NCBI GenBank assembly: GCA_013314865.1
Contig: JABUEV010000174.1
Coordinates: 1 to 5,799 of the forward strand
Length of the DNA stretch: 5,799 nucleotides
Direction: 5' to 3'
From: Bacteroidales bacterium
GTDB lineage: Bacteria > Bacteroidota > Bacteroidia > Bacteroidales > VadinHA17
Part shown: positions 1 through 5,681 of the stretch, piece by piece
Layout: each line of letters begins with the position of its first letter
How positions within the stretch are numbered: position 1 is the first letter of the stretch
Program-made: the position numbers and the translations under genes
The notes under the pieces: generated by a model
Seen by the model: only the letters and a program-made list of their open reading frames with translations
Databases searched by the model: none
What the model was told of the DNA's origin: nothing

Positions 1-1058
1 TAATAGACATCGCTTATAAGTTTCTGGGTCTCCTCGCGGTGGCACACCTGGCATGAATTGGCTACATTATTCAGCGGGCTCTGAATATGATGATCGGTGA
101 ATTTCTGACCGCCTTCACTTATAAAAGGCATGTGGCAGTCGGCACATGAAACGCCGCGCGAAGCATGTGTCCCTGTAAGAAAGATCTCATAATCAGGATG
201 CTGTGCTTTCAGCATGGGAGCACGGCTTAACTGGTGTGTCCAGTCGGAAAAATTAATGTCGTCATAGTATTTTTCAATTTCTTCCGCTGTGGTGCCGTTT
301 TTCCATGGAAAGACAAGATATTGCACGCCTTCATACATACTTTTATTGAAATAGTATTCCACATGGCACTGGGCGCAGACCAGGCTTCTCATTTCCTGGT
401 GTGACACCTTGCTGATGTCTTTTCCCATGGCTTCAAAGGCTTCGAGGAGTGCCGGTCTCGAAATTCTCAGGTTCATTGTTTTCGGGTCATGGCAGTCGGC
501 ACAGCCAATAGGATTTATAACCTCAGTGCCTTTTGTATCCCAACTGCCCCTGTAGAATTCTGCCACTCCAACCTGGTTCATCAATCTCGGCACATCGGGA
601 CTTTTGCATGTCCAGCATGTATTTGGCTGAGGACTGGGTACGTTATTAACCGGCGCCCCTGTGCGGAGAGTATTATGCACATCTGTGACAGAATAATAGT
701 GTCCCCTACCCTGATTATAATCCCTTGAGAACAGGTAACCTGCCCAGAGAACGGCCATTCGGGGTGACTCTTCAAGCATATCAACCATTGCACTGCCGTT
801 ATATTTGCTTCTAAAGCCGGTATCAGCAGTTTTCATATATGTGTTATATTCCCTTGGAAAGAATTCCCCCCATTTGGCATTCCGTGGCTCATAAGGCTGG
901 AAATCAAGCTTTGGCGAATATGCAAACACTGCTTCAGCCCTTCTTTCAATGATTGACGATGCAAGCATTCCAAGAAGGAACACCACCACCACTGTGGCCA
1001 GAAAAATTACCCATCCCAGCCATGGTCTGTTTTTAAGCATCTCCGGTATTGATTTCAT
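1..1058 (-). CDS. nrfA: Ammonia-forming cytochrome c nitrite reductase NrfA (3' end outside window)
   Basis: This is the catalytic subunit that reduces nitrite to ammonium with six electrons in the periplasm, receiving them from NrfH. The visible part is the first 352 residues. Residues about 14-35 form a hydrophobic signal or anchor segment. The catalytic haem site is the diagnostic CWTCK at 148-152, where Lys replaces the usual His. Ordinary CxxCH haem sites follow at 186-190, 228-232, 305-309 and 336-340, giving the full set of five. By spacing to E. coli NrfA, active-site Arg is R132, Tyr is Y235 (in CHVEYYF) and His is H287. The calcium ligands would be E234, Y235, K284 and Q286 (KAQHPDYE). 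The start is ATG at 1058, without a Shine-Dalgarno sequence; an in-frame ATG at codon 7 is a weaker alternative. nrfH lies upstream on the same strand. The remaining C-terminal helices and the last haem-ligand histidines lie beyond position 1. No frameshift was found by reading codons from 1058 to the edge. Confidence 0.97.
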   Translation of the reverse strand, partial: MKSIPEMLKNRPWLGWVIFLATVVVVFLLGMLASSIIERRAEAVFAYSPKLDFQPYEPRNAKWGEFFPREYNTYMKTADTGFRSKYNGSAMVDMLEESPRMAVLWAGYLFSRDYNQGRGHYYSVTDVHNTLRTGAPVNNVPSPQPNTCWTCKSPDVPRLMNQVGVAEFYRGSWDTKGTEVINPIGCADCHDPKTMNLRISRPALLEAFEAMGKDISKVSHQEMRSLVCAQCHVEYYFNKSMYEGVQYLVFPWKNGTTAEEIEKYYDDINFSDWTHQLSRAPMLKAQHPDYEIFLTGTHASRGVSCADCHMPFISEGGQKFTDHHIQSPLNNVANSCQVCHREETQKLISDVY

Positions 1059-1170
1059 ATTGAATGTGTTAGTTGTTTATGGTTTCTGGTTATTGGTTTA
1101 GAGTTTAGCGTTTATTGTTATTTGATTAGTGAATCCCCTTTCTATAACTTATTACTGATTACCGAATACC

Positions 1171-1193
1171 CCCGCCTGACCGCGTCAGTCGGG
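1171..1193. repeat. Small hairpin in the nrfH-nrfA gap
   Basis: CCCG (1171-1174) and CTGAC (1176-1180) pair with GTCAG (1184-1188) and CGGG (1190-1193). There is a CGC loop and one C:T mismatch. It is GC-rich inside an otherwise A/T-rich gap and has no T-tract on either side, so it is not a typical intrinsic terminator. It looks like a short dispersed palindrome. In the nrfHA transcript it could also act as an RNA-stability or processing hairpin. Only the pairing is seen; the role is inference. Confidence 0.5.
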
Positions 1194-1213
1194 CAGGGAA
1201 TACCGCCCACCAT

Positions 1214-1786
1214 CTACCTTTCCCTCTTCATCCATTCAGGCACCGGAGAGCCGGGTAATGGTACCCGTGCCCATGGCACGCTTGAAAGGCTGTTGACCCT
1301 TCCGTGAGGTGTCTCCCTGTGACATTCCCAGCATTTGCGTTCCATACGAAACAGGTGTGTTTCCATGTTGTATGCCATAAGCCGGCTGTCGGTAAGAAGC
1401 TCTTTATGGCAACGGATGCAGTTTTTATGCACTACCTCCCTTCCGGCTTCCTTTATAAAAATTACCTGGGGCTCAGCCCTAAGAGTAAAAATTGTTGCGT
1501 GACGAAGCCCATCCTTAGCTTTGAAAAAATATTTATTAAAGATGTTATTGTGCGGCACATGACAGTCGTTGCAATTTGTCACCTCACGATGCGAACTGTG
1601 GTACCAGGTTGCATACTGAGGTGCCATAATATGGCAGTTGACACATGTTTCAGGTTTATCGCCCAGGTATGATGGTGCTCTAGAAATATGGAATGAAAAA
1701 ATTGCCAATCCGCAAAAGATGCCGGCAGTTATCAGCACAGGCAGTTTCCATTCATCGGGAGGTATTAGTTTTTGCAGAAGCCGCAT
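1214..1786 (-). CDS. nrfH: Cytochrome c nitrite reductase small subunit NrfH (tetrahaem quinol dehydrogenase)
   Basis: NrfH anchors NrfA to the membrane and passes electrons from menaquinol to it. The 190-residue product starts with a short basic segment and one membrane helix (about residues 15-32). The rest is periplasmic, with four CxxCH haem sites at 48-52, 72-76, 123-127 and 152-156. The first reads CVNCHIM, with the Met expected as the unusual haem-1 ligand in this family. K85 and D92 keep the 7-residue spacing of the Lys and Asp at the menaquinone site of characterised NrfH proteins. The C-terminus ends in a Pro-rich SPVPEW tail after TPHGRVNS, as I recall for Bacteroidetes homologues. 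ATG at 1786 is preferred. A TTG at 1810 would add eight residues but lies inside the T-tract of the upstream terminator. nrfA follows 155 bp downstream on the same strand, so the two are most likely co-transcribed. Confidence 0.95.
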   Translation of the reverse strand: MRLLQKLIPPDEWKLPVLITAGIFCGLAIFSFHISRAPSYLGDKPETCVNCHIMAPQYATWYHSSHREVTNCNDCHVPHNNIFNKYFFKAKDGLRHATIFTLRAEPQVIFIKEAGREVVHKNCIRCHKELLTDSRLMAYNMETHLFRMERKCWECHRETPHGRVNSLSSVPWARVPLPGSPVPEWMKRER

Positions 1787-1808
1787 GACGGTTTTTCTGC
1801 AATATATC

Positions 1809-1849
1809 AAAAAAAATAAAAACAGGGAACAGTAAAAACTGTCCCCTGT
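1809..1849 (-). terminator. Intrinsic terminator downstream of the 166-residue secreted-protein gene
   Basis: Read on the minus strand, ACAGGG/CCCTGT and ACAGT/ACTGT arms (plus-strand 1822-1833 and 1838-1849) form an 11-bp stem with one A:C mismatch and an AAAA/TTTT loop. The stem is followed by T5-A-T8 (complement of 1822-1809). This is a textbook Rho-independent signal for the gene ending at 1902. On the plus strand no T-tract follows, so it acts in one direction. It ends about 22 nt before the nrfH ATG. Confidence 0.75.
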
Positions 1850-1901
1850 AAAAAAACCAAAAGTGATGTAAGTTAAATTATCCTTTGTCCTGGTTTACAG
1901 G

Positions 1902-2402
1902 TTATTTCTTATCATATGCAGCGGTAGTCTTCATTTCCCCTCCATCGCGGCCCGGTCTAACAGACTCAATAAGGAGAACTTTACCTCCCTCCGACAGTTT
2001 CCATGTCTCGGTAGTTTTCATTTCCCGTGTCTCACCGCCCATGTCGAATGTCATGGTTGACACGATGGTAAGGGCTGTTTTATCGGCCGACCATGTAGCT
2101 GTTGATTTACGTGTGGTGTTGAACATCGGGTTTTCGCTAACCTTTCCGTCGAGGGTATATTTGGCGGTAGTCTTCATTTCGCCGCCGTCCCTGCCCGGCA
2201 TAGTACTTTCAACAGTAAGAAGATTCGGAGCCTGAGTTACTGCCAATGATGTGGCTGCCATACGCATCGGACCGCCTCCGAAATTGCTTTTTGATTCATT
2301 CAGTGCCCAGTTACCGGCAAAATTGGCTTGTGCAAACAATCCGGCTGTAGCCATGAAGAAAACAACTATTCCAGTGAGTTTTTTAATTGCAGAATTTTTC
2401 AT
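1902..2402 (-). CDS. Secreted small protein of unknown function with repeated GGEMKTT motifs
   Basis: I do not recognise a named family with certainty. The 166-residue product has a typical Sec signal peptide: basic start, hydrophobic core at about residues 10-22, likely cleavage after LFA at 24. The mature chain opens with FAGNWALNESKSNFGG, a start seen in small secreted beta-rich or lipocalin-like proteins. A motif recurs three times: PGRDGGEMKTTAKY at 69-82, a divergent GGETREMKTTETW at 122-134, and PGRDGGEMKTTAAY at 150-163, close to the C-terminus. The spacing suggests repeated beta-hairpins. There is no cysteine or haem motif, so a direct part in nitrite reduction is not indicated. ATG at 2402 follows an A/T-rich leader without a Shine-Dalgarno sequence. 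The gene is transcribed toward nrfHA but is separated from it by a terminator. Confidence 0.85.
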   Translation of the reverse strand: MKNSAIKKLTGIVVFFMATAGLFAQANFAGNWALNESKSNFGGGPMRMAATSLAVTQAPNLLTVESTMPGRDGGEMKTTAKYTLDGKVSENPMFNTTRKSTATWSADKTALTIVSTMTFDMGGETREMKTTETWKLSEGGKVLLIESVRPGRDGGEMKTTAAYDKK

Positions 2403-2566
2403 AATAAAAATTATTAAGGTTTATTAATATCAGACAAATCAAAAGGTCAGTTTATTCTGCTAATAGCAATTTTTTTAACAAAAGAAAATCAGGTTCTCAT
2501 TCCATTCAGAATTTTCAACTTGAGGTATGATAAAGGAAAGGGATTTCATAAAGACTGGCTCACATA
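2403..2566. other. A/T-rich spacer upstream of the secreted-protein gene
   Basis: This 164-bp stretch should hold the minus-strand promoter of the 166-residue gene. A reversed TTTG-type box (CAAATCAA near 2434) resembles a Bacteroidetes -7 element with one mismatch, but no partner -33 box is found at the normal spacing. I therefore do not assign a promoter. Nothing else is seen. Confidence 0.4.
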
Positions 2567-2713
2567 TCATTCTGCGAGCAAGTATGGGTTCCTCGCTCCG
2601 GTTGGAATGACAGACGAAAGCAAAAAAGAACTCCCCTCTATCACCCTGCCAGTAAGGGCAGATTCCTCGCGGAGCCCGGAATGACAGACGAAAGCAAAAA
2701 AGAACTCCCCTCT
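2567..2713. repeat. Two direct copies of a 73-74-bp dispersed repeat
   Basis: The copies are 2567-2640 (degenerate at its left end) and 2641-2713. Both share GGAATGACAGACGAAAGC followed by an A-run and ACTCCCCTCTATCA. Each contains the core GATTCCTCGC...GGAATGAC, which is the minus-strand form of GTCATTCCGAGCG...GAGGAATC. A third unit beginning at 2714 keeps the left half, then diverges after GGAATGACAG into the hairpin element. Open frames through this block translate to repeat-derived peptides such as CHSERSEES and are not genes. Confidence 0.85.
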
Positions 2714-2838
2714 ATCATCCTGCCAGTAAGGGCAGATTCCTCGCTCCGCTCGGAATGACAGGCGCGTTTTTTGTTATAGGGAGGGGAAGGAAAACCAGCG
2801 GCGCGTGACAGCGCCGCTGGTTTTCCCTTTTTTCCCTT
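2714..2838. repeat. Composite repeat element, copy A (core repeat plus hairpin)
   Basis: It begins TCATCCTGCCAGT and contains the GATTCCTCGCTCCGCTCGG core at about 2735. It then runs through GGCGCG-T6-GTTA and a purine run to a long hairpin followed by a pyrimidine tract. The same arrangement, in the same orientation and with the same order of parts, is found at 5682-5799. Most of the 125 bp aligns between the copies with few changes. Between divergent genes, copy A has no plus-strand gene ending before it, so it is better described as a dispersed element than as a gene's terminator. Confidence 0.85.
2789..2826. repeat. Perfect 16-bp hairpin of copy A
   Basis: The arm 2789-2804 (GGAAAACCAGCGGCGC) pairs perfectly with 2811-2826 around the 6-nt loop GTGACA. 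A C/T-rich tract with a T6 run follows at 2827-2833, so a plus-strand transcript would carry a terminator-like structure. Flanking purines on the left and pyrimidines on the right could extend the pairing imperfectly. Confidence 0.9.
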
Positions 2839-2854
2839 TCTATATTTCCGCGCT

Positions 2855-2896
2855 GTCATTCCGAACGAAGACCCTTTTGGGTCGGAGTGAGGAATC
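2855..2896 (+). repeat. Plus-oriented core repeat with internal GACCC-TTTT-GGGTC hairpin
   Basis: GTCATTCCGAACG opens and GAGGAATC closes the unit. In the centre GACCC (2870-2874) pairs with GGGTC (2879-2883) around TTTT, and ATTCC near the left end pairs with GGAAT near the right end. It is the same core as at 2661-2685, 2735-2759 and 5702-5726, but inverted, so cores on either side of the copy A hairpin face each other. Confidence 0.75.
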
Positions 2897-3157
2897 TGTG
2901 AACATTGCCACAAAGCAAAAAAGCTCAGTCCTTTTCGATAAGGGAGATCCCAATTTAACAGGGTCGCAGTGAGGAATCTGTGAATGCTTCCACAATGGAA
3001 AAAACTCAATACTTTTCAATATTGGAGATCCCAATTTAACAGGGTCGCAGTGAGGAATCTGTGAATGCTGCCTTAATGGAAAAAGCTCAGTACCTTTCAA
3101 TATATGGAGATCCCAATTTATCAGGGTCGAAGTGAGGAATCTGTGAATGCTGACACA
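2879..3157 (+). repeat. Tandem array of 81-82-bp repeats (three full, one partial)
   Basis: Units begin at GGGTCG at 2879, 2961, 3042 and 3124, giving periods of 82, 81 and 82 bp; the last is cut off after about 34 bp. Each full unit reads GGGTCGCAGTGAGGAATCTG, then TGAATGCT or a variant, an A-rich stretch with CTCAGTAC or a variant, then GGAGATCCCAATTTAACA. Units 2 and 3 are closest and unit 1 is the most divergent. Only the right half of the core repeat is present in each unit. Minus-strand open frames here are periodic because the DNA is, and are not counted as genes. Confidence 0.9.
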
Positions 3158-3346
3158 ATCATTAAATTATTAGATTTTTCTAACTATATTTAATAAATGA
3201 CCTGTCAATTTAAACAATAATGATTTGTTAATTTTTTCAATTTCTGCAGACACCTTGTTTATTATCTAAATCCTCTGACTGGTCTGGCTTTTTTATTGAT
3301 GTTATTTATAACTTTATTGATTCATCCTTGAACATAACAGATTTAA
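3158..3346. other. A/T-rich spacer upstream of the GNAT gene
   Basis: This 189-bp stretch is strongly A/T-rich with scattered T-runs. It probably contains the promoter of the acetyltransferase gene, but no convincing -33/-7 pair at normal spacing was found. No open frame, RNA gene or repeat unit is seen. Confidence 0.4.
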
Positions 3347-3829
3347 ATGAACATCACTTTCCGCAGAATAGAGGAACGGGACAATGAAGAGATTGCCGGA
3401 ATTATCCGAACTGTCTTCAGGGAATTCAAAATTGACCGTCCGGGAACTGTTTATTTTGATCCCACTACAGATAATCTTTATGAGCTTTTTAATACTCCGG
3501 GATCAGTTTACTGGATTGCCGAGGATGACGGAACCATGACAGGCGGATGCGGTATTTTTCCAACTCCCGGATTGCCTGGCGGATGTGCCGAACTGGTTAA
3601 GTTCTATCTTCTCGCACCATGGAGAGGAAAAGGAATCGGCAGAGCATTAATGGAAAAATGTTTTGAATCGGCCAGGGAAATGGGATATAGGCAACTGTAC
3701 CTCGAATCTCTGCCCGAGCTTGAAAAGGCAGTCTCAATGTATCTGAAGGCCGGATTCAGACATATCCCCCACCCTCTTGGCAACTCCGGACACTTCGGCT
3801 GTACAATCTGGATGGTGAAAGAGATGTAA
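3347..3829 (+). CDS. GNAT-family N-acetyltransferase
   Basis: A single-domain, 160-residue GNAT protein of normal family length, expected to transfer the acetyl group of acetyl-CoA to an amine in the cytoplasm. The start MNITFRRIEERDNEEI is the usual first beta strand and helix. The acetyl-CoA motif A is AELVKFYLLAPWRGKGIGRA at residues 81-100, with the R/Q-x-x-G-x-G/A core as RGKGIG (93-98). The later YLESL (118-122) and AVSMYLKAGF (128-137) segments fit motif B, with the AGF turn typical of the fold. There is no signal peptide. The substrate cannot be told; close relatives are annotated only as generic acetyltransferases. ATG at 3347 follows an A/T-rich leader. A terminator sits 42 bp after the stop, so the gene is probably transcribed alone and not with the downstream gene. 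Confidence 0.93.
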   Translation: MNITFRRIEERDNEEIAGIIRTVFREFKIDRPGTVYFDPTTDNLYELFNTPGSVYWIAEDDGTMTGGCGIFPTPGLPGGCAELVKFYLLAPWRGKGIGRALMEKCFESAREMGYRQLYLESLPELEKAVSMYLKAGFRHIPHPLGNSGHFGCTIWMVKEM

Positions 3830-3870
3830 ATCATTTCGGATTGCGGATTTTGTCGAACAAGGTGAGACAA

Positions 3871-3897
3871 TCCCGCGAAGCGGGAGCGGATTTTTTT
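3871..3897 (+). terminator. Intrinsic terminator after the GNAT gene
   Basis: TCCCGC (3871-3876) pairs with GCGGGA (3880-3885) around a GAA loop. A 5-nt spacer and T7 (3891-3897) follow. The 5-nt gap between stem and T-run makes it less than ideal, but placement 42 bp beyond the stop codon on the right strand supports it. GCGGATTTT occurs both before and in the tail, which hints that this stretch may itself be repeat-derived. Confidence 0.65.
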
Positions 3898-3922
3898 GCA
3901 AATATTAAATAGCCGGTTTAAC

Positions 3923-3955
3923 TTTGATAATAAGTAAATTAATCTGCTTTATTTG
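3923..3955 (+). promoter_or_regulatory. Candidate Bacteroidetes-type promoter for the SLOG-membrane gene
   Basis: TTTG at 3923-3926 matches the -33 box. TTTATTTG at 3948-3955 matches the -7 consensus TAnnTTTG at all but one fixed position. The 21-nt spacer is within the usual range for the Bacteroidetes primary sigma factor. Transcription would begin near 3960, giving a leader of about 20 nt before the ATG at 3980. It lies just after the GNAT terminator, so the downstream gene would have its own promoter. Confidence 0.5.
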
Positions 3956-3979
3956 ATCGACTGGTAAACTGCCGCTTAA

Positions 3980-5641
3980 ATGTTAAAATCCGATAAAATA
4001 CCAATAACAATCGGAGTGGTAGGTCATCTTGATGTGATAACCACAGAGGACCATAAGATTCAGATAGAAAAATTGTTTAATGATCTGGCAGTCAGGTATC
4101 CGAATTCCCCGGTCTTTCTTTTTTCATCACTGGCTGAAGGCGCCGACCGTTATGTGGCAAACATCTTTCTTGATATAAAGAACCAGAATGATAATCTCAG
4201 GGAAAGGTTTGAGCTGATCGTTCCCATGCCTTTTGAGAAAGATGAATACAAAAAAGATTTTGACGACATCTCCGACAGGGAATTTGAAGAGCTTCTCAAA
4301 CAGGCAAAAAGAAGTTTTTCTATTGGTTATGACGGAAAGGTGATCGACAGGCCTCATCAATACCTGAATACAGGCAAACTGGTGGCTGACAGCTCTCTTA
4401 TACTTATTGCCCTGTGGGACGGAGAAGAAGGTAAAAAGGGAGGTACTGCCGATATTGTTAGACATAAAATTACAGGAGACGATGACACTGTGGCAGAGAG
4501 CACATTCGAATATGACGGCACTGTCTTCGTCATTCCAAGCGGAAGAAGCAAGTCATCTCTTCAAATTTCTGCAAGGCCTGAGAGCAGGGACACACTGTCG
4601 CTCGACCTTGTCCTTAAGGATCCTTCACTAAAAGAGGCTCTTGATAAAATAGAGGAAATAAACAGGGATTCTGAAGAACTTTCGCATGATGAGCTTGAAC
4701 AATCAAAATTATGCCTCTTTAAAGACCCTGAAAAACTTGACCAGCAGGGAAAATGGCTTTTGAACTGGCATTCAATGCTTGACGTCCTGTCACTTGGCTT
4801 CAGAAGGAAAGATACTAAAGTAACCGTTTGGCTTTTCTCACTTGGTCTGGCACTTATCCTTGCACTTGAACTCTACTCAAATATCCTGACCAACAGACTG
4901 ACCTTCGGCATAGCTATGTTGATTCTTGTTGTTGCGGTCCTCATCTATTTCAATGCAAAAATCAAAAGATTTCACATCAAATACCTCTATAACAGAACAC
5001 TCGCAGAAGCCCTGCGAATACAGTTCTACTGGAATTATGCCGGACTGCAGAAGAATGTGTCGGATTATATCCTCAGAATCCACCGGAAAGAGTTCTCCTG
5101 GGTAAAACATATTCTTTCAGCAATCTATGGAATCACATACAATACAGGCTCAATAAAACCGGAAAAGATAATAGACATAACTGAGAACTGGATAAAGAAC
5201 CAGGCTCACTTTTTTGAAGCCGCAATCAAGAGAATGACTCAGCGGATTTTCCGGTACCATATAGTTTCCAATACTTCTTTTATCATCGCATTTGTGCTTT
5301 TTACCTCGATCTTCTTTTTCCAGGATTTCTATAATTCTCATGATTATCTTAATCTGTTGCTGGTTATTTCAGCAGTATTTCTTGGAATTTTTGCCCTGGT
5401 GAAGGCTTACATCCAGCAGAAAGGGTACGAGCAGCTTCTAAACCAGTATGAACTTATGCAGGTCATCTACCAGAGGGCGGAAGCAAAGATAAATGAGATC
5501 AATTCTATTGATGAAAGCGCTGAGTATAAAAACTCCTTCTTGAAGGAGCTTTTTTTTGTGGTCGGCAAAGAGGCTTTGATTGAGAATGGCAACTGGTATC
5601 TTATCTTCAAGGAAAAAGAGCCGGAGGTTGAAGGAATATAG
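3980..5641 (+). CDS. SLOG-like domain protein with two C-terminal membrane hairpins (putative SLOG/SLATT-type effector)
   Basis: The 553-residue protein has an N-terminal Rossmann-like domain (about 7-190). Seen there are ITIGVVGHLD (10-18), SSLAEGADRYVA (49-60), VPMPFEKDEYKKDF (81-94), and ADSSLILIALWDGEEG followed by KKGGTADIV (136-160). The GxxGH/RD, LAEGADR and GGTxDxV blocks resemble SLOG-superfamily domains, which bind or process nucleotides. A charged helical linker (about 210-275) leads to membrane helices at about 281-300 and 306-325, a cytoplasmic helical segment (326-426), helices at 427-447 and 457-475, and a helical tail. Each hairpin is followed by a similar amphipathic helix (YLYNRTLAEALR; EQLLNQYELMQVIYQR), suggesting duplication of a SLATT-like 2TM unit. 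SLATT and SLOG proteins are known from predicted conflict systems, where nucleotide signals are thought to trigger membrane disruption. That role is inferred here. ATG at 3980 follows in-frame leader DNA without a Shine-Dalgarno sequence. No partner gene is adjacent. Confidence 0.85.
   Translation: MLKSDKIPITIGVVGHLDVITTEDHKIQIEKLFNDLAVRYPNSPVFLFSSLAEGADRYVANIFLDIKNQNDNLRERFELIVPMPFEKDEYKKDFDDISDREFEELLKQAKRSFSIGYDGKVIDRPHQYLNTGKLVADSSLILIALWDGEEGKKGGTADIVRHKITGDDDTVAESTFEYDGTVFVIPSGRSKSSLQISARPESRDTLSLDLVLKDPSLKEALDKIEEINRDSEELSHDELEQSKLCLFKDPEKLDQQGKWLLNWHSMLDVLSLGFRRKDTKVTVWLFSLGLALILALELYSNILTNRLTFGIAMLILVVAVLIYFNAKIKRFHIKYLYNRTLAEALRIQFYWNYAGLQKNVSDYILRIHRKEFSWVKHILSAIYGITYNTGSIKPEKIIDITENWIKNQAHFFEAAIKRMTQRIFRYHIVSNTSFIIAFVLFTSIFFFQDFYNSHDYLNLLLVISAVFLGIFALVKAYIQQKGYEQLLNQYELMQVIYQRAEAKINEINSIDESAEYKNSFLKELFFVVGKEALIENGNWYLIFKEKEPEVEGI
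5528..5557 (+). promoter_or_regulatory. Terminator-like hairpin and T8 run inside the SLOG-membrane CDS
   Basis: CTCCTT (5533-5538) pairs with AAGGAG (5543-5548) around CTTG. A C and then T8 (5550-5557) follow, and A5 (5528-5532) precedes the stem and could pair with the T-run. In frame this encodes NSFLKELFFV (residues 518-527), and the stop codon is about 80 nt further on. It has the form of an intrinsic terminator, and T8 is also a possible slippage site. Whether it works is unknown. Confidence 0.4.
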
Positions 5642-5681
5642 CACTTCCTCATCCAAAGCAGGGGAAAGATCAATTCACAAA

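Noticed and set aside
489..793. Short open frames on both strands.
   Set aside because: They overlap nrfA, which reads without interruption and carries five haem sites in the correct frame.
1787..1810. TTG at 1810 as the nrfH start.
   Set aside because: It lies in the terminator T-tract, adds residues without family similarity, and an ATG follows eight codons later directly before the expected N-terminus.
1304..1835. Plus-strand open frames of 122 and 65 residues.
   Set aside because: They are antisense to nrfH, whose four haem motifs and membrane helix show the real coding strand.
1850..1901. FNR/CRP-type operator upstream of nrfH.
   Set aside because: GTGATGTAAGTTA looked suggestive, but no palindromic TTGAT-N4-ATCAA or TGTGA-N6-TCACA site is present.
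1885..2235. Plus-strand open frame of 116 residues.
   Set aside because: It is antisense to the signal-peptide gene. Its repeated VVFISPPS peptides are the mirror of that gene's repeated motif.
2641..3100. Minus-strand open frames of 122 and 86 residues with CHSERSEES-type peptides.
   Set aside because: They lie wholly in the repeat locus, their repeated peptides (SQIPHCDP, GSPI) come from the 82-bp DNA period, and one is just the other in a shifted frame. These are translated dispersed repeats, not genes.
2879..3157. CRISPR array.
   Set aside because: The period is 81-82 bp and the whole unit is repeated; there are no short identical repeats with unique spacers, and no cas genes.
3289..3316. 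Promoter for the GNAT gene using TAACTTTA near 3309.
   Set aside because: The -7 match has a mismatch in its key TTTG and there is no TTTG box at the usual distance upstream.
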